A program made the translations under genes and the position numbers. The notes under the pieces were generated by a model, which worked only from the letters and a program-made list of their open reading frames with translations, did no database searches and was not told the origin of the DNA. A DNA stretch of 64,000 nt from Malus domestica. Lineage: Eukaryota; Streptophyta; Magnoliopsida; Rosales; Rosaceae. Positions 34,135 through 45,247 of the stretch are shown here, in pieces (the stretch's first letter is position 1; each line of letters starts with the position of its first letter). The stretch covers positions 1,231,001 to 1,295,000 of the forward strand of contig NC_091664.1 of the NCBI RefSeq assembly GCF_042453785.1. Reading direction: 5' to 3'.

Positions 34135-35896
34135 GATTTTAAATGATTACATACAAATCTGTAGGCATTCAAAATGTTAAGATTTTGAAGGATTTCATTA
34201 AGTAAGAGATTTTGTAGGATTTGAAGTGAATTTTGTGCTTAACAAAGGCTAAAGAGAATCCTATCTTATTGAAATTCAATTTAACAAAACTGTTTGTATA
34301 TTTTCATCATATATTGGTATTACAAGAGAGGGCTCTTATAGAGAGACCGAGTCAGGTAAGAATCCATTGAACAATTACAAAACAGCTACAAGGAAGAGAC
34401 CAAAAGATAAAAAGGTTAGCCCTAGTTGCAAGTTACAAAAAATCTAGAGCTGAAATACTAGAAGACATAAACCCTATAATTAAGGGATAGTTGGTAACAA
34501 AAAATGACGGTTTAGTAGCAGCTGCAACTCTACCCGAGAATGAGGGCTAGAGTTGCAGTTGCAACTTGAACTTTGATGAGTTGTGATGTGCCTTGAGCAA
34601 CCTTCCAACATAGACCCAAGTAGACTCTAGCATGCTCATACCCGGTCAGTTTCAATATATCTCCACCCTAAGCTTTCTTTACAAGCTTCTCTCTCAAGTT
34701 GACTTCCCTTTCACCACCTTCAGTGGCATACCACTGATGGTAACGTCAAACTTCAGCTCCAACTTCAAGCCAATAAAAAGAAAAAGAAAAAAAAAAGAAA
34801 AAACAAGGTCTTTTTTCCTTAAAACCCTAATCCCTGCTTTTTTTTCTCAATTTCCCTCCTTTTTGTTTCTGCAGCTCTAGGGGTTTCTGACCTCGTTGTT
34901 GACTGCAATTCGGCTGTGGCCGATGGCGTTAAATCCCAATTCTTGTTTCTGAGTCACCGTTGATTGCAATTTGTTACGTAACTGGGATTTACATCCTCAC
35001 TTTTGTGGCAGGGAAGACCAGTGAGATCCGAATATTGATATCAAAGTACTCGTTCTCATCTGCAGTTTTCCTTTATGCAATATGAAGGCGTTGCTATAGT
35101 TTAATTAGTCTTGCTGCAAACAGGAAATTTTTTTAAGTTTGAGTCACCAAATGGATTTTGAATTGACGATATGTAGAAAAATTTATATTTCTCTGCAGTT
35201 CTGCAAATGGATTTTGAATTGACGATAGGTAGAAATATTTGAAGGTTTAGGGTCCATGACCTCAAGGAGGAACTCCCACATCACATTTGTACATGTAAGG
35301 AATGTAATAAAGGTAAAATCCGAGCATAGAAAAAGGAATAAATTGTACATAGCTGTAACATATTTCGGTACTATCTCTTAAGTCCTAACAACGTAGCATG
35401 TTTTCTAGATGACAACGAACTTGAGAACACACAGCGATACAATAGAGAAATGACTCTTACAAATGCAACATCTATTCTTTCCATAAACATATACCAAAAC
35501 AAGATCTACATTGGTCTTTGGCGGCGTGGAAGTCCTCTTCAGCTTCCTCTTTCTCACTCACAAGAACGCACACGCAGTCCTACTCAAAATTTCTAGGTTG
35601 TTTGATTAAGAACAAAGGGGCAATCCTGTGGTCCTATTTATGCAAGTGCACTAACTTCAACTGCCGTGCGATTTCATATAAATATTTTACTTGATGGTAC
35701 TTGTTCATTAAGTAAAATATTGATCTATTAACGACCTGGGATTGAGGACCACCAACAAAGTTCTTGCAGCCACTGGCATGCTGGCGAGAAACCAATGACC
35801 TGGTATTCAGAAGCAGAAACCAAGGCAATCAGTCTGCCATTCACCTAGTTCATGGTCAGGAGCGAAACATGTCAGTGATACTATCATTTCCATAAT

Positions 35897-35930
<34 letters not shown>

Positions 35931-37167
35931 ACTACAAATTGAAGAATGAGATTGTGAAATGCTTAAAGGGCCAGTTAAAGATAGATATACCTCTGGTAAA
36001 TCAAAGATTCGATAGAAAACCATCCTGTTCTTCAACAACATCGTCTGCACCTTTATAATTAGTTTTCTGAAGCTACCCTGCACATCTCTGAAGATGTAGT
36101 TTTTGTTTGTGTACTTATCACCTCAGTTTTGGGTCTATTTATAAGACTGAATTAATGTAGGGTTAGGTTTAGGTTTAGGTTTCTGATAACCTCATCTAGT
36201 CCAGGTCATCTTCACTAGTGCGGCATATGTGTTTCTCTAGTTTCCTTTGTGAGTTAAGGGTAGGTTCATGTAATTTTTATCTAGTCCAGGTCATCCCCCT
36301 CTATCAGCTGGACAAGTACTTGCTTGTGTGTATATTTCTTACCATTTTGGTTTATATTCTTTTCCATTTTTTCTTATAAATCTTTTGGCAAGTAATCTTA
36401 CTAGTTGATCTGACCAATTGGGGAAAAGTTCTTCTCTGTTTTGTTAACGTACATATTTTGTAGCAGATGGTGTTTTACCATAGTGACAGAAAACAATAAT
36501 GTCTTGTCTTATCTTATCTTCTGTCCCAAAAGATCTAAAATGGGCAGAGGATTGGTAGGATTTTGTTTTGTTATTGTACGATTTTTGTAAGTGTAATATG
36601 GAAAATTTTCTTCATGTGTTTTCGTATTACGATTTTACCAAAAGGGTAATGGATTTGACCTTCAGTTTCCTGGCAGACGATTAATCAAGAGCTGACAATA
36701 AGTGAGCAAAGAGATCGACAAAGTTTACTATTTGCTTGGGTCAGTATGATGCCGACTGCCACGATAAAATGTTAAGGATTAGTTAAGTGGAATTGGTTGT
36801 TGAATCTATGAAGATGGTTTCCTCACTGTACTCGAGTATAACCAAGTTAGTATATTTATAATGACTACAAAATAATTAAACATGGGTATTACATTAACGT
36901 TATTCATTTCCGACTGCCCAGTCTTTCGTCATCCTGCTTGTACTTGTCTTCCTTTTACTTACCAGTGCCTTTCTCTAGTTTTCTTTACTGTACTGCGGCG
37001 ACTTCCCTTCCATTTCGGGTTCATTAGTTTGTTTCCCCACCCATGCCTGTGCCCTACTTATGAGAAATTTTTTGGATGCTTTTATCTTTTTACATTTGGT
37101 TCTGTATATATTGATAAATTGACATATTAACTTAAAGCTGTATATCTTGGCATGTCATTGCTTGTAG
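34135..37167. other. Intergenic, mostly unassigned
   Basis: No intact gene. 35147-35169 and 35202-35225 are a short direct repeat (AATGGATTTTGAATTGACGAT). 35991-36085 is a diverged copy of the exon-like segment at 31836-31956 with a premature stop. 36152-36181 has a short GGTTTA repeat. 34500-35040 may be the leader of a lost gene (CT-rich), but no product is evident. Confidence 0.4.
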
Positions 37168-37506
37168 ATGGCAAATATCAATAAAAAAAGGGAGGACCTT
37201 ATCGTGGACTTGCTGCTGAATGTTATTGCGATCAGCACTCAGTGCAGGAATCTTGTTCGCTTAGAAGTTTCTTATGCTGATATGGATACAGCTACGGCAA
37301 TGGCGATTGTGAACATGCTGCCTAATATTTAGTTCTTAATCTTCAAGTCACCTATTGATCTGAAAGATCTTGTCTTGTTGATTGAGGGCTGCAAAATTCA
37401 CACTTCGAACAATTGTGATGTGGGTAATGATTTGAATAATAAGTACTGGTTTGATACTGAGACGAAGTTAACGCACAATTATGTATCTAGATCGAGTTTG
37501 CTGTGA
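37168..37506 (+). pseudogene. F-box/LRR (SKIP19/FBL23-like) gene fragment
   Basis: One frame runs from an ATG at 37168 (preceded by an acceptor-like CTTGTAG) to a TGA at 37506, with a single internal TAG at 37330-37332. Before the stop it reads NLVRLEVSYADMDTATAMAI and VNMLPNI; after it, SPIDLKDLVLLIEGCKI and a Asn/Asp-rich tail. Leucine-rich repeats with LLPN and a 'GCK' block resemble the C-terminal LRRs of plant F-box/LRR proteins related to SKIP19 and FBL23, which choose substrates for SCF ubiquitin ligases. The F-box is not visible, and the internal stop and short length make it a pseudogene piece. Confidence 0.5.
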
Positions 37507-38283
37507 AATTGTTACTAATTTGTCAGCTCCAGAAGAAGAATTCAGCCCTATGCATTGATCCAGTATCCAGAATTTGAATTCATGCATGTCCTTTCAACGT
37601 GTCCTAAACTGCTTATTGATTATTTCAATTGACTATATCATTGCACTACTAAAATTTGGCTCGACAGAGACTGATTTCTTTGGGGACGGGTCCTCGGAGG
37701 ATCATGTCCGATAAGTAGCTAACTACCGATGATTTTTACTTATTAAGTTATGCACAACTAATGTCCATGACTATTGCCAAACATTCTTAGAGTGACACCA
37801 TACATTATAAGTTGGTCCCCTTCTGTTCTGGAAAAGATTCTTTGAGTGTCACCATACATATCCATATATAAGTTGGCCCCCTTCTGTTCTGGAAAGTGCA
37901 ATGATATATGAACACACGGACCTCAAAAAGTTTGAAAAAATACTACAATCCGTACCTTGTAACCCACGATCAATATAATACTGTAATATTGCCCCACAAA
38001 TAACAATTTGTTGGAGTTTTTGGGATCGATAAACCCTACTGATTTTGTAACAGTATGGAAATTGGGACAATATATTTTCCTATTAATATGTAGACGGTAC
38101 AAAAATGCTTTTGGAAAATGAATAGAGGAAATGAAAATAAATAACCAAAATGAATAATATTGCCAATGGTTGTGCTATCTACACACATTTCTTTACCTTT
38201 CAAAAACTGTAAATTTCTGTCATTTTTCATAAGAGTATTTTCAATTGAGAGATAGAAATTTGAGATATAAAAACTCAATTTAC
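37507..38283. other. Intergenic up to the retrotransposon
   Basis: A CACTACTAAAATTTGGC sequence at 37644 resembles a CACTA left end, but no partner end was found. 37780-37900 contains a short direct repeat (GTTGG(T/C)CCCCTTCTGTTCTGG). Nothing else assignable. Confidence 0.4.
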
Positions 38284-38869
38284 ATATCTGTAGACATCGA
38301 AATTGCGGTGAAATAAATGTTCACCAACGCATTGAAATTTTGACGTGTCAGGGCATACATGGCATATGCCACGTGTCATACAAATTGTACACATGGTGTG
38401 TGACTCAACAAAATAAGAAGAAATACCCTTGGAGGATTACACAAGTTTTTCTTCTCATTTTGGGCAATGACAAGGCAAGCACATTTCAATCCATTGAAGA
38501 TCAAAACAAGGTTTTCTTCTCATTTTGGGCAATGACAAAGCATGCACATATCAAGTTTAAAATGATATTAAGTGGAAAATTAGGCCATAAAATTACCACT
38601 TCAAGTTTAAAATTGTATTAAGTGGGAAATTAGGCAATGGTGCTTGGAAAAGAAAAAAATATTTTGTGGTGGTGATTCATTCTCAAAGCCTATAAATAGG
38701 CTTCTACATCAAGGTATCAAAAAACCAATTCACAAATACATTTCTCTACTCCCAAAATGGAAGATAATACTCCCCACACATCCAAAATCCTTGAAGCTTT
38801 GAAACTCTAAAGCTTTCAAGCATCCAACCTCCCAAATTCAAGCAAATCCCGAAGGATCAAGAAAGCCTT

Positions 38870-39090
38870 CTTCGTTCTTCGTCAAATCCTCCTTCAAGAT
38901 CAAGCCCTAACAGCCCTTGAAGAAATTTCTCTTTCAAGATCAAGCCCCAACGGCCCTTGAAGAACTTCCACCAATTCAAGATCAAGCCTCGACGGCCCTT
39001 GAAAAAAAGTGTTCAACAAATCCACACAACTGTTCATCCTAAGATCAAGCCCCGACGGCCCTTTTGGATCAACAACATCACCAAATCCAC
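38870..39090. repeat. LTR-internal array of AAGATCAAGCC units (left LTR, first part)
   Basis: Units share AAGATCAAGCCCCGACGGCC and are followed either by CTTGAAGAA or by TTTGGATCAACAACATCA. Many units start TTCAAG and end CTTGAA, giving each a short inverted repeat. The array continues at 47164-48030 and is repeated at 53600-54905 and, more diffusely, at 52440-52930. Longer units of about 64 bases (ending AATCCACACAACTGTTCAT) are visible at 47164-47580 and 53740-54400. Confidence 0.9.
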
Positions 39091-39099
39091 ATAACTGTT

Positions 39100-39611
39100 T
39101 GTTGATGCACAAAATCAGCGAAGACTTTGGTACAACAGAAAGTGTCAGGTTTTGTGACCTTCGCTTGGTTGCTTCGGTCATTAGTGAGGATAAGTACGTA
39201 AATGAATAGAGACAGAGAAGCAAACACAGGATGTACGTGGTTCACCCAGATTGGCTACGTCCACGGAGTAGAGAAGTTCTTATTAGTAGTGAAGGGCTTA
39301 CACAAGTACAAAGGATCAAGCTCTCAATTTAGTGAGTTCTTGTGAATGATTTAACACAAATGGCATTAGCCAATATTGTGGGGGAATGACCCCTATTTAT
39401 AGAAAAACTTGTAGCTTTGTCACATTGACATATGTCATGTTATGATTGGTTCTTGATGTCGACACGTGCTGCGCTCTGATTGGCTTCTAATCTTGACACG
39501 TGTCGAGTAGTGATTGGCCTCCTGGTCGGAGGGGAACTCTTCTGGGTCCTTGACAGTATAGCGTTGGCCGGTGCTCGGTAGTTTCGGGATTGGTCAAGTA
39601 TGGTACAAACA
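39100..39611 (-). repeat. 3' LTR of the inner element
   Basis: 512 bases, plus-strand reading TGTTGATGCAC to GGTACAAACA. Minus-strand TATA box TATAAATA at 39401-39394. It differs from the other LTR at five positions, all transitions. Confidence 0.95.
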
Positions 39612-41852
39612 GTGCTCCCCTAAGTTCCCGAGTGAGGGAAACTCCTCGGTTGGGGACTTGCAAGATCCAATCCCTTGAGTAATCACGAAACTTCTAAGTA
39701 CCGAAGTGTGGTCTGATCTTCATCTGCCCTTCTCTGGAAGTACCTTTCCTCCATCCGGGAATGGTGTATTTAGCTGATGTTGACGCACAAGGTAATGTAT
39801 CAATTTCACTTGAAGCTTAGTTGTAGTTTCGGGCTTAGTCAAGTGTGATACAAACCCTATAGTAGGAGTCCCCCAAGTCGCCGAGCTAGGAGATCTGCCG
39901 AAAGAGGTGACAGACAAGGTAAGCAGTCAAACTTCCAAGTAAGCAACCCAGGATCAGAGGTTTGACTTCGGCTTCCGGTTGATTGTTCTCCTTCTCCTTG
40001 TCTCTCATTCAACTGCCAGGATAAGGAGAAGCAAATGGATAAGAGATGATATGAGATACTTTTGCTTTTGAAGAAGTAACTTTCCACAGGCTTATTCTTG
40101 AACTGTGCTGGAGGGTTTTCTGGTGCCCTTCAGAGTATAAGGCCGACTCAAAAATTTGAGGGTCAAAACAAGTCCATCAAATCTAGAGTACGTTCGATCT
40201 TGATGATATGGGATACTTTTGCTGTTGACGGAATAATGAATGTGGTATGGAAAGGTGTCGTGTTGTAGTGATCTGTTTCAGCTCACCGTTGAACCTTCTG
40301 CTTCAATCTTTTGCATGGCAGAAGTGGTGTGCAACCTTTGCATTTAAATGGTCCTTCAGAACATTCCTTCATAGTGACTCATCCACGCTTGGCAGCTTCA
40401 GTGTAAAGAGCCAATATCTGATCAACTGTCATGAGGTATTTGCCGGTGGAATTCGTGACCTTGACAGCAGTTGAGGATGAGTACTCGAGAGCAATGCTAA
40501 GTAAGCAACCAGGCAAAGGCTCCAGGCAGTCAGTTCCAAATTGGAGGTTTGATTTCAGGTTCCGACTGACTGCTCTCTTTCTCCTTGTCCTGCAGGTGTG
40601 GACAAGGACAAAGACAAAGATAGGGAGAAAGCATGATATGGGATACTCTTGCTTTCGACCCTGATGATATGAGATACTCTTGTTCTTGGTGTGGCTTATT
40701 TGCTGAGGTATTATCGGGGGGAAATAAAGCTGAGTATTTCGAGAGGTTATGTTGAGGGTGCCTTTTCGAATGCGAGAAAGGGTTGAGCATTTTTGCAGGT
40801 TTGCCTGTCCGTTGAGGAGGGAGGTCAATGTATATAGGGATTTCCCAATAACAAGTAGTAATGCTATTCCTTTACCCTTCTTGGTCACAGCAATGTAGTG
40901 GGAGTTGCCAGCTTCACGTGTTTTAATTTTGTCAGAGCACTTTGAAAAAGTGGTATGTGGTATCTGGAAAGCTGATATTACGTGTGAAGATTACAGACAA
41001 GCTTTATCTAAGGAAATCTGGCTCTCGAAGTTCTGAGAGTTGTGCCTCTTCGGTTTTCGAACAAGCAATCCCGTCGAGGATCTGACTCTCGAGATTTGGA
41101 AAGCGGTGCTACTCCGGTTTTTGAGAAAGTAATTATGTTGGGAGTCTTTTCTCGAATGTGAGTAAAGGTTGGACGTTCTTGCCAACCTGTCTTGCCGCAA
41201 AACACGGAGGTCGACACACATAGGGACTTTCCAGTTGTCAAGCAGTGGTGCTGTTCCTTTACCCTTATGGGTAATAGTAGGGTAGCTGGAACTTCGAAAT
41301 TCTCGTGCCTAAACTTTGTCAGAGATCTTTGACAAAGTTATATGTGGTACCCGAGGAGTTGATGGTGCATATGGAGAGCGGTGATTGAACAGTAAGATTC
41401 ACGTGCTTTTTACTTCACCAGAAATCTTCGACAGATTGCCCGTAATTTTCGCAAAGCTGATTGTGCATGTGACAGGTGCTGACGAGGCTGAAAAAGCAGG
41501 TGCTTCTTCGATTTCTGAGATCGACCCTCGTGGTCTCTGAGCAGCCCAGCTTTTGAGAAAGCAAACGCCTCTTCGATTTCTGAGATCGGCCCTCGTGGTC
41601 TCTGAGCAGCCCAGCTTTTGAGAAAGCAAACGCCTCTTCGATTTCTGAGATCGGCCCTCGTGGTCTCTGAGCAGCCCAGCTTTTGAGAAAGCAAACGCCT
41701 CTTTGATTTCTGAAGCTCCGTCGAGTGCAGATTTTTATAGAGGCTGGCATTAAGTTCCACAGCACACCTGAATCTCTACCAGTAGAAGCTCATTTCTTGC
41801 ACTTCTAAGATCTTGATTTGTCCGACCTCTTCCTTCTTCAACACATTTGAAA
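39612..41852. other. Inner element: region between 3' LTR and antisense ORF
   Basis: Non-coding in both directions. It repeats the phrase GATATG(A/G)GATACT(C/T)TTGCT at about 40050, 40207, 40637 and 40667, and GACTTTCCAGTT-type lines. On the minus strand it matches 50935-52250 of the outer element. It would be the 5' leader or promoter of the antisense ORF as well as the 3' UTR of the element. Confidence 0.6.
41506..41710. repeat. 65-bp tandem repeat, three copies plus a partial
   Basis: Units start CTTCGATTTCTGAGATCG at 41506, 41571, 41636 and (partial) 41701, nearly identical. They lie about 145 bases upstream of the antisense ORF start. A related, diverged reverse-orientation set occurs in the outer element at 51050-51145. 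Confidence 0.92.
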
Positions 41853-42527
41853 ATGTCTGGACCCTCCGACCGTCGTTTTGACCTGAACCTTGGAGAAGAG
41901 ACAGCCACGCCTTCTCCAGACAACATATGGCGCCCATCCTTCATATCCCCTACTGGTCCTCTTACCGTTGGGGATTCTGTGATGAAGAATGATATGACCG
42001 CTGCAGTGGTGGCCAGGAACCTTCTCACTCCCAAAGATAACAGACTACTTTCCAAACGGTCTGATGAGTTGGCTGTTAAGGACTCTCTGGCTCTTAGTGT
42101 TCAGTGTGCAGGTTCTGTGTCTAATATGGCCCAACGCCTATTTGCTAGAACCCGCCAAGTTGAATCATTGGCTGCTGAAGTGATGAGTCTCAAACAGGAG
42201 ATTAGAGGGCTCAAGCATGAGAATAAGCAGTTGCACCGGCTCGCCCATGACTATGCTACAAACATGAAGAGGAAGCTTGACCAGATGAAGGAATCTGATG
42301 GTAAGGTTTTACTTGATCATCAGCGGTTTGTGGGTTTGTTCCAAAGGCATTTATTGTCTTCGTCCTCTGGGGCTGTACCTGGTAATGAAGCTTCAAATGA
42401 TGAACCTCCAATGCCTCCTCCTTCTGGGGTTTTGTCAAGTACTGAGGCTCCGGATAACCACCCTCCGGTGCTTTCTCTTTCTCGGGCTCTACCGACTGCT
42501 GAGACTTCCCCTAAGCAACCTTTGTGA
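41853..42527 (+). CDS. Antisense coiled-coil ORF of the inner retrotransposon
   Basis: Intact 224-codon ORF on the strand opposite to gag, between the gag side and the 3' LTR. The ATG at 41853 has a good context (GAAAATGTC). The protein begins MSGPSDRRFDLNLGEETATP; DLNL resembles an EAR-type repression motif. A Leu/Lys/Glu-rich coiled coil lies at about residues 95-145 (EVMSLKQEIRGLKHENKQLH), followed by a Pro/Ser-rich tail. No enzymatic motif is visible. A TATA-like TTTTATAGAGG lies about 120 bases upstream. Some Tat-lineage plant retrotransposons are known to carry antisense ORFs between pol and the 3' LTR, so the position fits, but the function is unknown. It has no stop or frameshift although the nearby gag has a nonsense codon. 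Confidence 0.75.
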   Translation: MSGPSDRRFDLNLGEETATPSPDNIWRPSFISPTGPLTVGDSVMKNDMTAAVVARNLLTPKDNRLLSKRSDELAVKDSLALSVQCAGSVSNMAQRLFARTRQVESLAAEVMSLKQEIRGLKHENKQLHRLAHDYATNMKRKLDQMKESDGKVLLDHQRFVGLFQRHLLSSSSGAVPGNEASNDEPPMPPPSGVLSSTEAPDNHPPVLSLSRALPTAETSPKQPL

Positions 42528-42730
42528 AGGCTCCATTTTGTTTGTTTATTTTGACTCATGTATATGTACATATTTGTGGCTTATCGAAAATATTAATAAA
42601 TAAGCTTTGCTTCATTTCAATATATTGTGTTAAATACACCAAAGCCTTCTTCATAAAGTTCTTTGAATTTTTGCTTTTGTTGAAACCTGTATTGTTGAAG
42701 CTTTGTGAGTGAAGCATGTAGTTTGAGGTA

Positions 42731-42890
42731 GTGTTCCCTTAATTTCCCGAGTGAGGAAAACTTCTCGGTTGGAGACTTGAAAAATCCAAGTCACTGAGTG
42801 GTTGTGAGACTGCCGAGTATTAAGGTGCAGTAGCATATGGTGGGAGTCCCCCAAGTCTTCAGGCGAAGAGAGTTGCCGAATGAGGTGTCT
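42731..42890. repeat. Direct repeat flanking the antisense ORF
   Basis: GTGTTCCCTTAATTTCCCGA and the next 100 bases match 39612-39730. GGGAGTCCCCCAAGTC near 42840 matches 39866. The antisense ORF cassette therefore sits between two direct copies of sequence that otherwise lies beside the LTR. Confidence 0.7.
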
Positions 42891-43109
42891 CGCTTGTTAC
42901 TAATTTGTCAAAGTAACGAATCCTTGTTTCGATGTCACACATTCGCATATGCCTTATCTAAAAATATTTCCAACTTTTGTGTGTTTGATGCTGCATGCTA
43001 TTGACTAGACAAGATTAAGTGCAATTAGTAGCTTTTCTCTCTTTTTCATCTTTTCTTTGGTGGAATTGCTTTTCGTTTCCACTAATCAGCCTGAGTGGAT
43101 GCAAGATAA

Positions 43110-44110
43110 CACCATTCTCTATAGCTCAGATCGCAAAGTCGTCTTCATGAAAGTTGTTCCTTATCTTGTGAACTACAACATCTCCAAATTTGAGATCCAT
43201 CGGAGTAGTACAACTCCAGAAATTCAGGTATGATGAGTAACTGTTCATCAATTTTCTGTTAACCCGTCAGACTTGTTGTGAGCTTCTAAACTCCATTTTT
43301 TCTTGTTCATCTCAACATACTTTCTTCATCAAAGTTGTTCCTCACCTTGTCAGCTACAACATATCCAAATTTGAGATCCATCGGAGCAGTACAAATCCAG
43401 AAATTCAGGTATGATGAGTGACTGTTCATCATTTTTCTGTCAACCTGTCAGACTTGTTGTGAGCTTCGAAACTCCATTTTCTCTTACTCAGATCAACATA
43501 CTTTCTTCATCGAAGTTGTTCCTTAACTTGTGAACTACAACATATCCAAAATTGAGATCCCTCGGAGCTGTATAACTCAAGAAATGCAGGTATGATGAAT
43601 GACTGGTTATGATTTTTCTGTCAACCCGTCAGATTTGTTGTGAGCTTTGAAACTCTATTTTCTCTTGCTCAGATCAGCATGCTTTCTTCATTGAAGTTGT
43701 TCCTCAGCTTGTGAACTACAACATATCCAAATTTGAGATCCCTCGGAGCTGTATAACTCAAGAAATTCAGGTATGATGAATGACTGGTTATTATTTTTCT
43801 GTCAACCCGTCAGATTTGTTGTGAGCTTCGAAACTCCATTTTCTATTGTTCAGATCAGCATGCTTTCTTCATTGAAGTTGTTCCTCATCGTCTCTTTCAT
43901 AACATATCAAAAATTCAGAATGAACTAATGGTTAAATATTTCCAGATCTTCGAAACATCACAGCAGCTTCGAAATCTGCAAGAATCCGACTGTCATGTTT
44001 GGAGCTTCAACACTTTAATTTCCGTCGCTCAAACAGAAATGGTTCCTTCTTGAAAGTTGTTCATATGCTCAAAAACTATAGGGTGTCCAAAATTCAGCTC
44101 CATTGGAGAA
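43110..44110. repeat. 181-bp tandem repeat, five copies plus a degenerate sixth
   Basis: AAGTTGTTCC lies at 43151, 43332, 43513, 43694 and 43875, a spacing of exactly 181 bases; a diverged copy starts near 44053. Each unit carries CTACAACAT(A/C)TCCAAATTTGA, GGAG(C/T)(A/T)GTA and CAGGTATGATGA. No long ORF crosses the array. Confidence 0.95.
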
Positions 44111-44460
44111 GAGCAGAGGTTGCAGAAATTTGATAGATGAAAGGAGGCGGAAGAGGGAGAGAGAGAAAAAGTCTCTTGGGTTGGATTTCTATTTTGGGGC
44201 AGATTCCAAGTTTTGTAGCACCTTCATTATTGATGAATTGCTTGTACTTTTGTCCATTATGAAACTTGGGACTTTGGCTTGTTGTTGGATCTATTATAAT
44301 ATGTTTGGAAACATATACATAATTGCTTGTTTGGTTATGACAGGGATGTTGTGGGTGTAGAACAAAACAAATGTTTGTGTTGACCTGTGTTTTTGTACAA
44401 GTTCAAGGGCATCTTGGGTTTTGTGAACAAAATTTGTTTATTTGGAGTAAGGTTTTGTGT

Positions 44461-44785
44461 TGAAGCTTTGTAGGTGAAGCTTTGGTGTTGAAGCTTTCTA
44501 GGTGAAGCTTTGATGGTGAAGCTTTCTGGGTGAAGCTATGTAGGTAAAGCTTTCTAGGTGAAGCTTTTTTAGGTGAAGCTTTGTAGGTGAAGCTTTTTTA
44601 AGTGAAGCTTTTCGGGTGAAGTTTTTTGGGTGAAGCTTTGTGGGTGAAGCTTTTTAGGTGAAGCTTTGTGGGTGAAGCTTTGATGGTGAAGCTTTGTGGG
44701 TGAAGCTTTTTAGGTGAAGCTTTGTGGGTGAAGCTTTTTTAGGTGAAGCTGTTTGGGTGAAGCTTTTTGGAGGTGAAGTTTTTTT
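44461..44785. repeat. GTGAAGCTTT minisatellite
   Basis: Around 20 units of 15-17 bases, consensus GGTGAAGCTTTNTA or GGTGAAGCTTTGTG, followed by a run of about 22 T. Confidence 0.95.
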
Positions 44786-44974
44786 TTTTTTTTTTTTTTT
44801 GGCGCTTGACACGGTCTTCATTTGCTTGTTTTGTAGTGACTGTGGAAGACGGATTGCTTTCTGATTGAGAAGGGTTCCGGCATCGCTTTGCACCATCTTC
44901 ATGTGGGTAATATAGGAACTTCCTTATGTTTTGATCATGCATGTAGTGATAGAATTTGTTTCTTCTTATTGTAA

Positions 44975-45247
44975 ATGTCAGAGCCTGGAAGTTCTAGTGA
45001 TGAGGGCTCTTCTAGCTTTAGCTCTAAGTCTGAGTCTGCAATGTCGGAGTCTTCAGGGTCTTTGTTAGAGTCCTGTACTAGAGAAACATTGGATGATCTT
45101 CCCAACCGTCAAACTTTAGCTATTGCTAGTTCTTCCTCCATGGCGTTGGGTGAGGGGGTTTCTCCTGATATGTCTTTGCCTCGGCGGAGGCATGGTTATA
45201 AGCCTGCGCCATCACCTCAGAGTAAGTCTTCCAAGTATTGGCATTGA
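44975..45247 (+). CDS. Second antisense ORF start, overlapping the end of gag
   Basis: Ninety codons on the plus strand starting MSEPGSSSDEGSSSFSSKSE, Ser-rich, then PRRRHGYKPAPSPQ and a short unrelated end. It overlaps the 3' end of gag (45126-45247) tail to tail. The Ser-rich start followed by RRRHGYKP resembles the N-terminus of the 'putative gypsy type transposon' proteins that occur antisense in such elements; this attribution is from memory and uncertain. The frame breaks where gag breaks, so I infer a deletion junction that removed pol and the rest of this ORF. CAGAGTAAGT at the end could serve as a splice donor. Confidence 0.45.
   Translation: MSEPGSSSDEGSSSFSSKSESAMSESSGSLLESCTRETLDDLPNRQTLAIASSSSMALGEGVSPDMSLPRRRHGYKPAPSPQSKSSKYWH

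Noticed and set aside
37644-37700. A CACTA element end
   Set aside because: Only CACTACTAAAA is present; no partner end or subterminal repeats could be placed before the retrotransposon.
41410-41765. Two 116-codon minus-strand ORFs with repeated SEIEEA-type peptides
   Set aside because: The peptides come from translating the 65-bp tandem repeat in several frames; there is no independent sign of coding.
43130-44110. A CRISPR-like array
   Set aside because: Units of 181 bp are adjacent and near-identical with no unique spacers, and the context is a plant retrotransposon.
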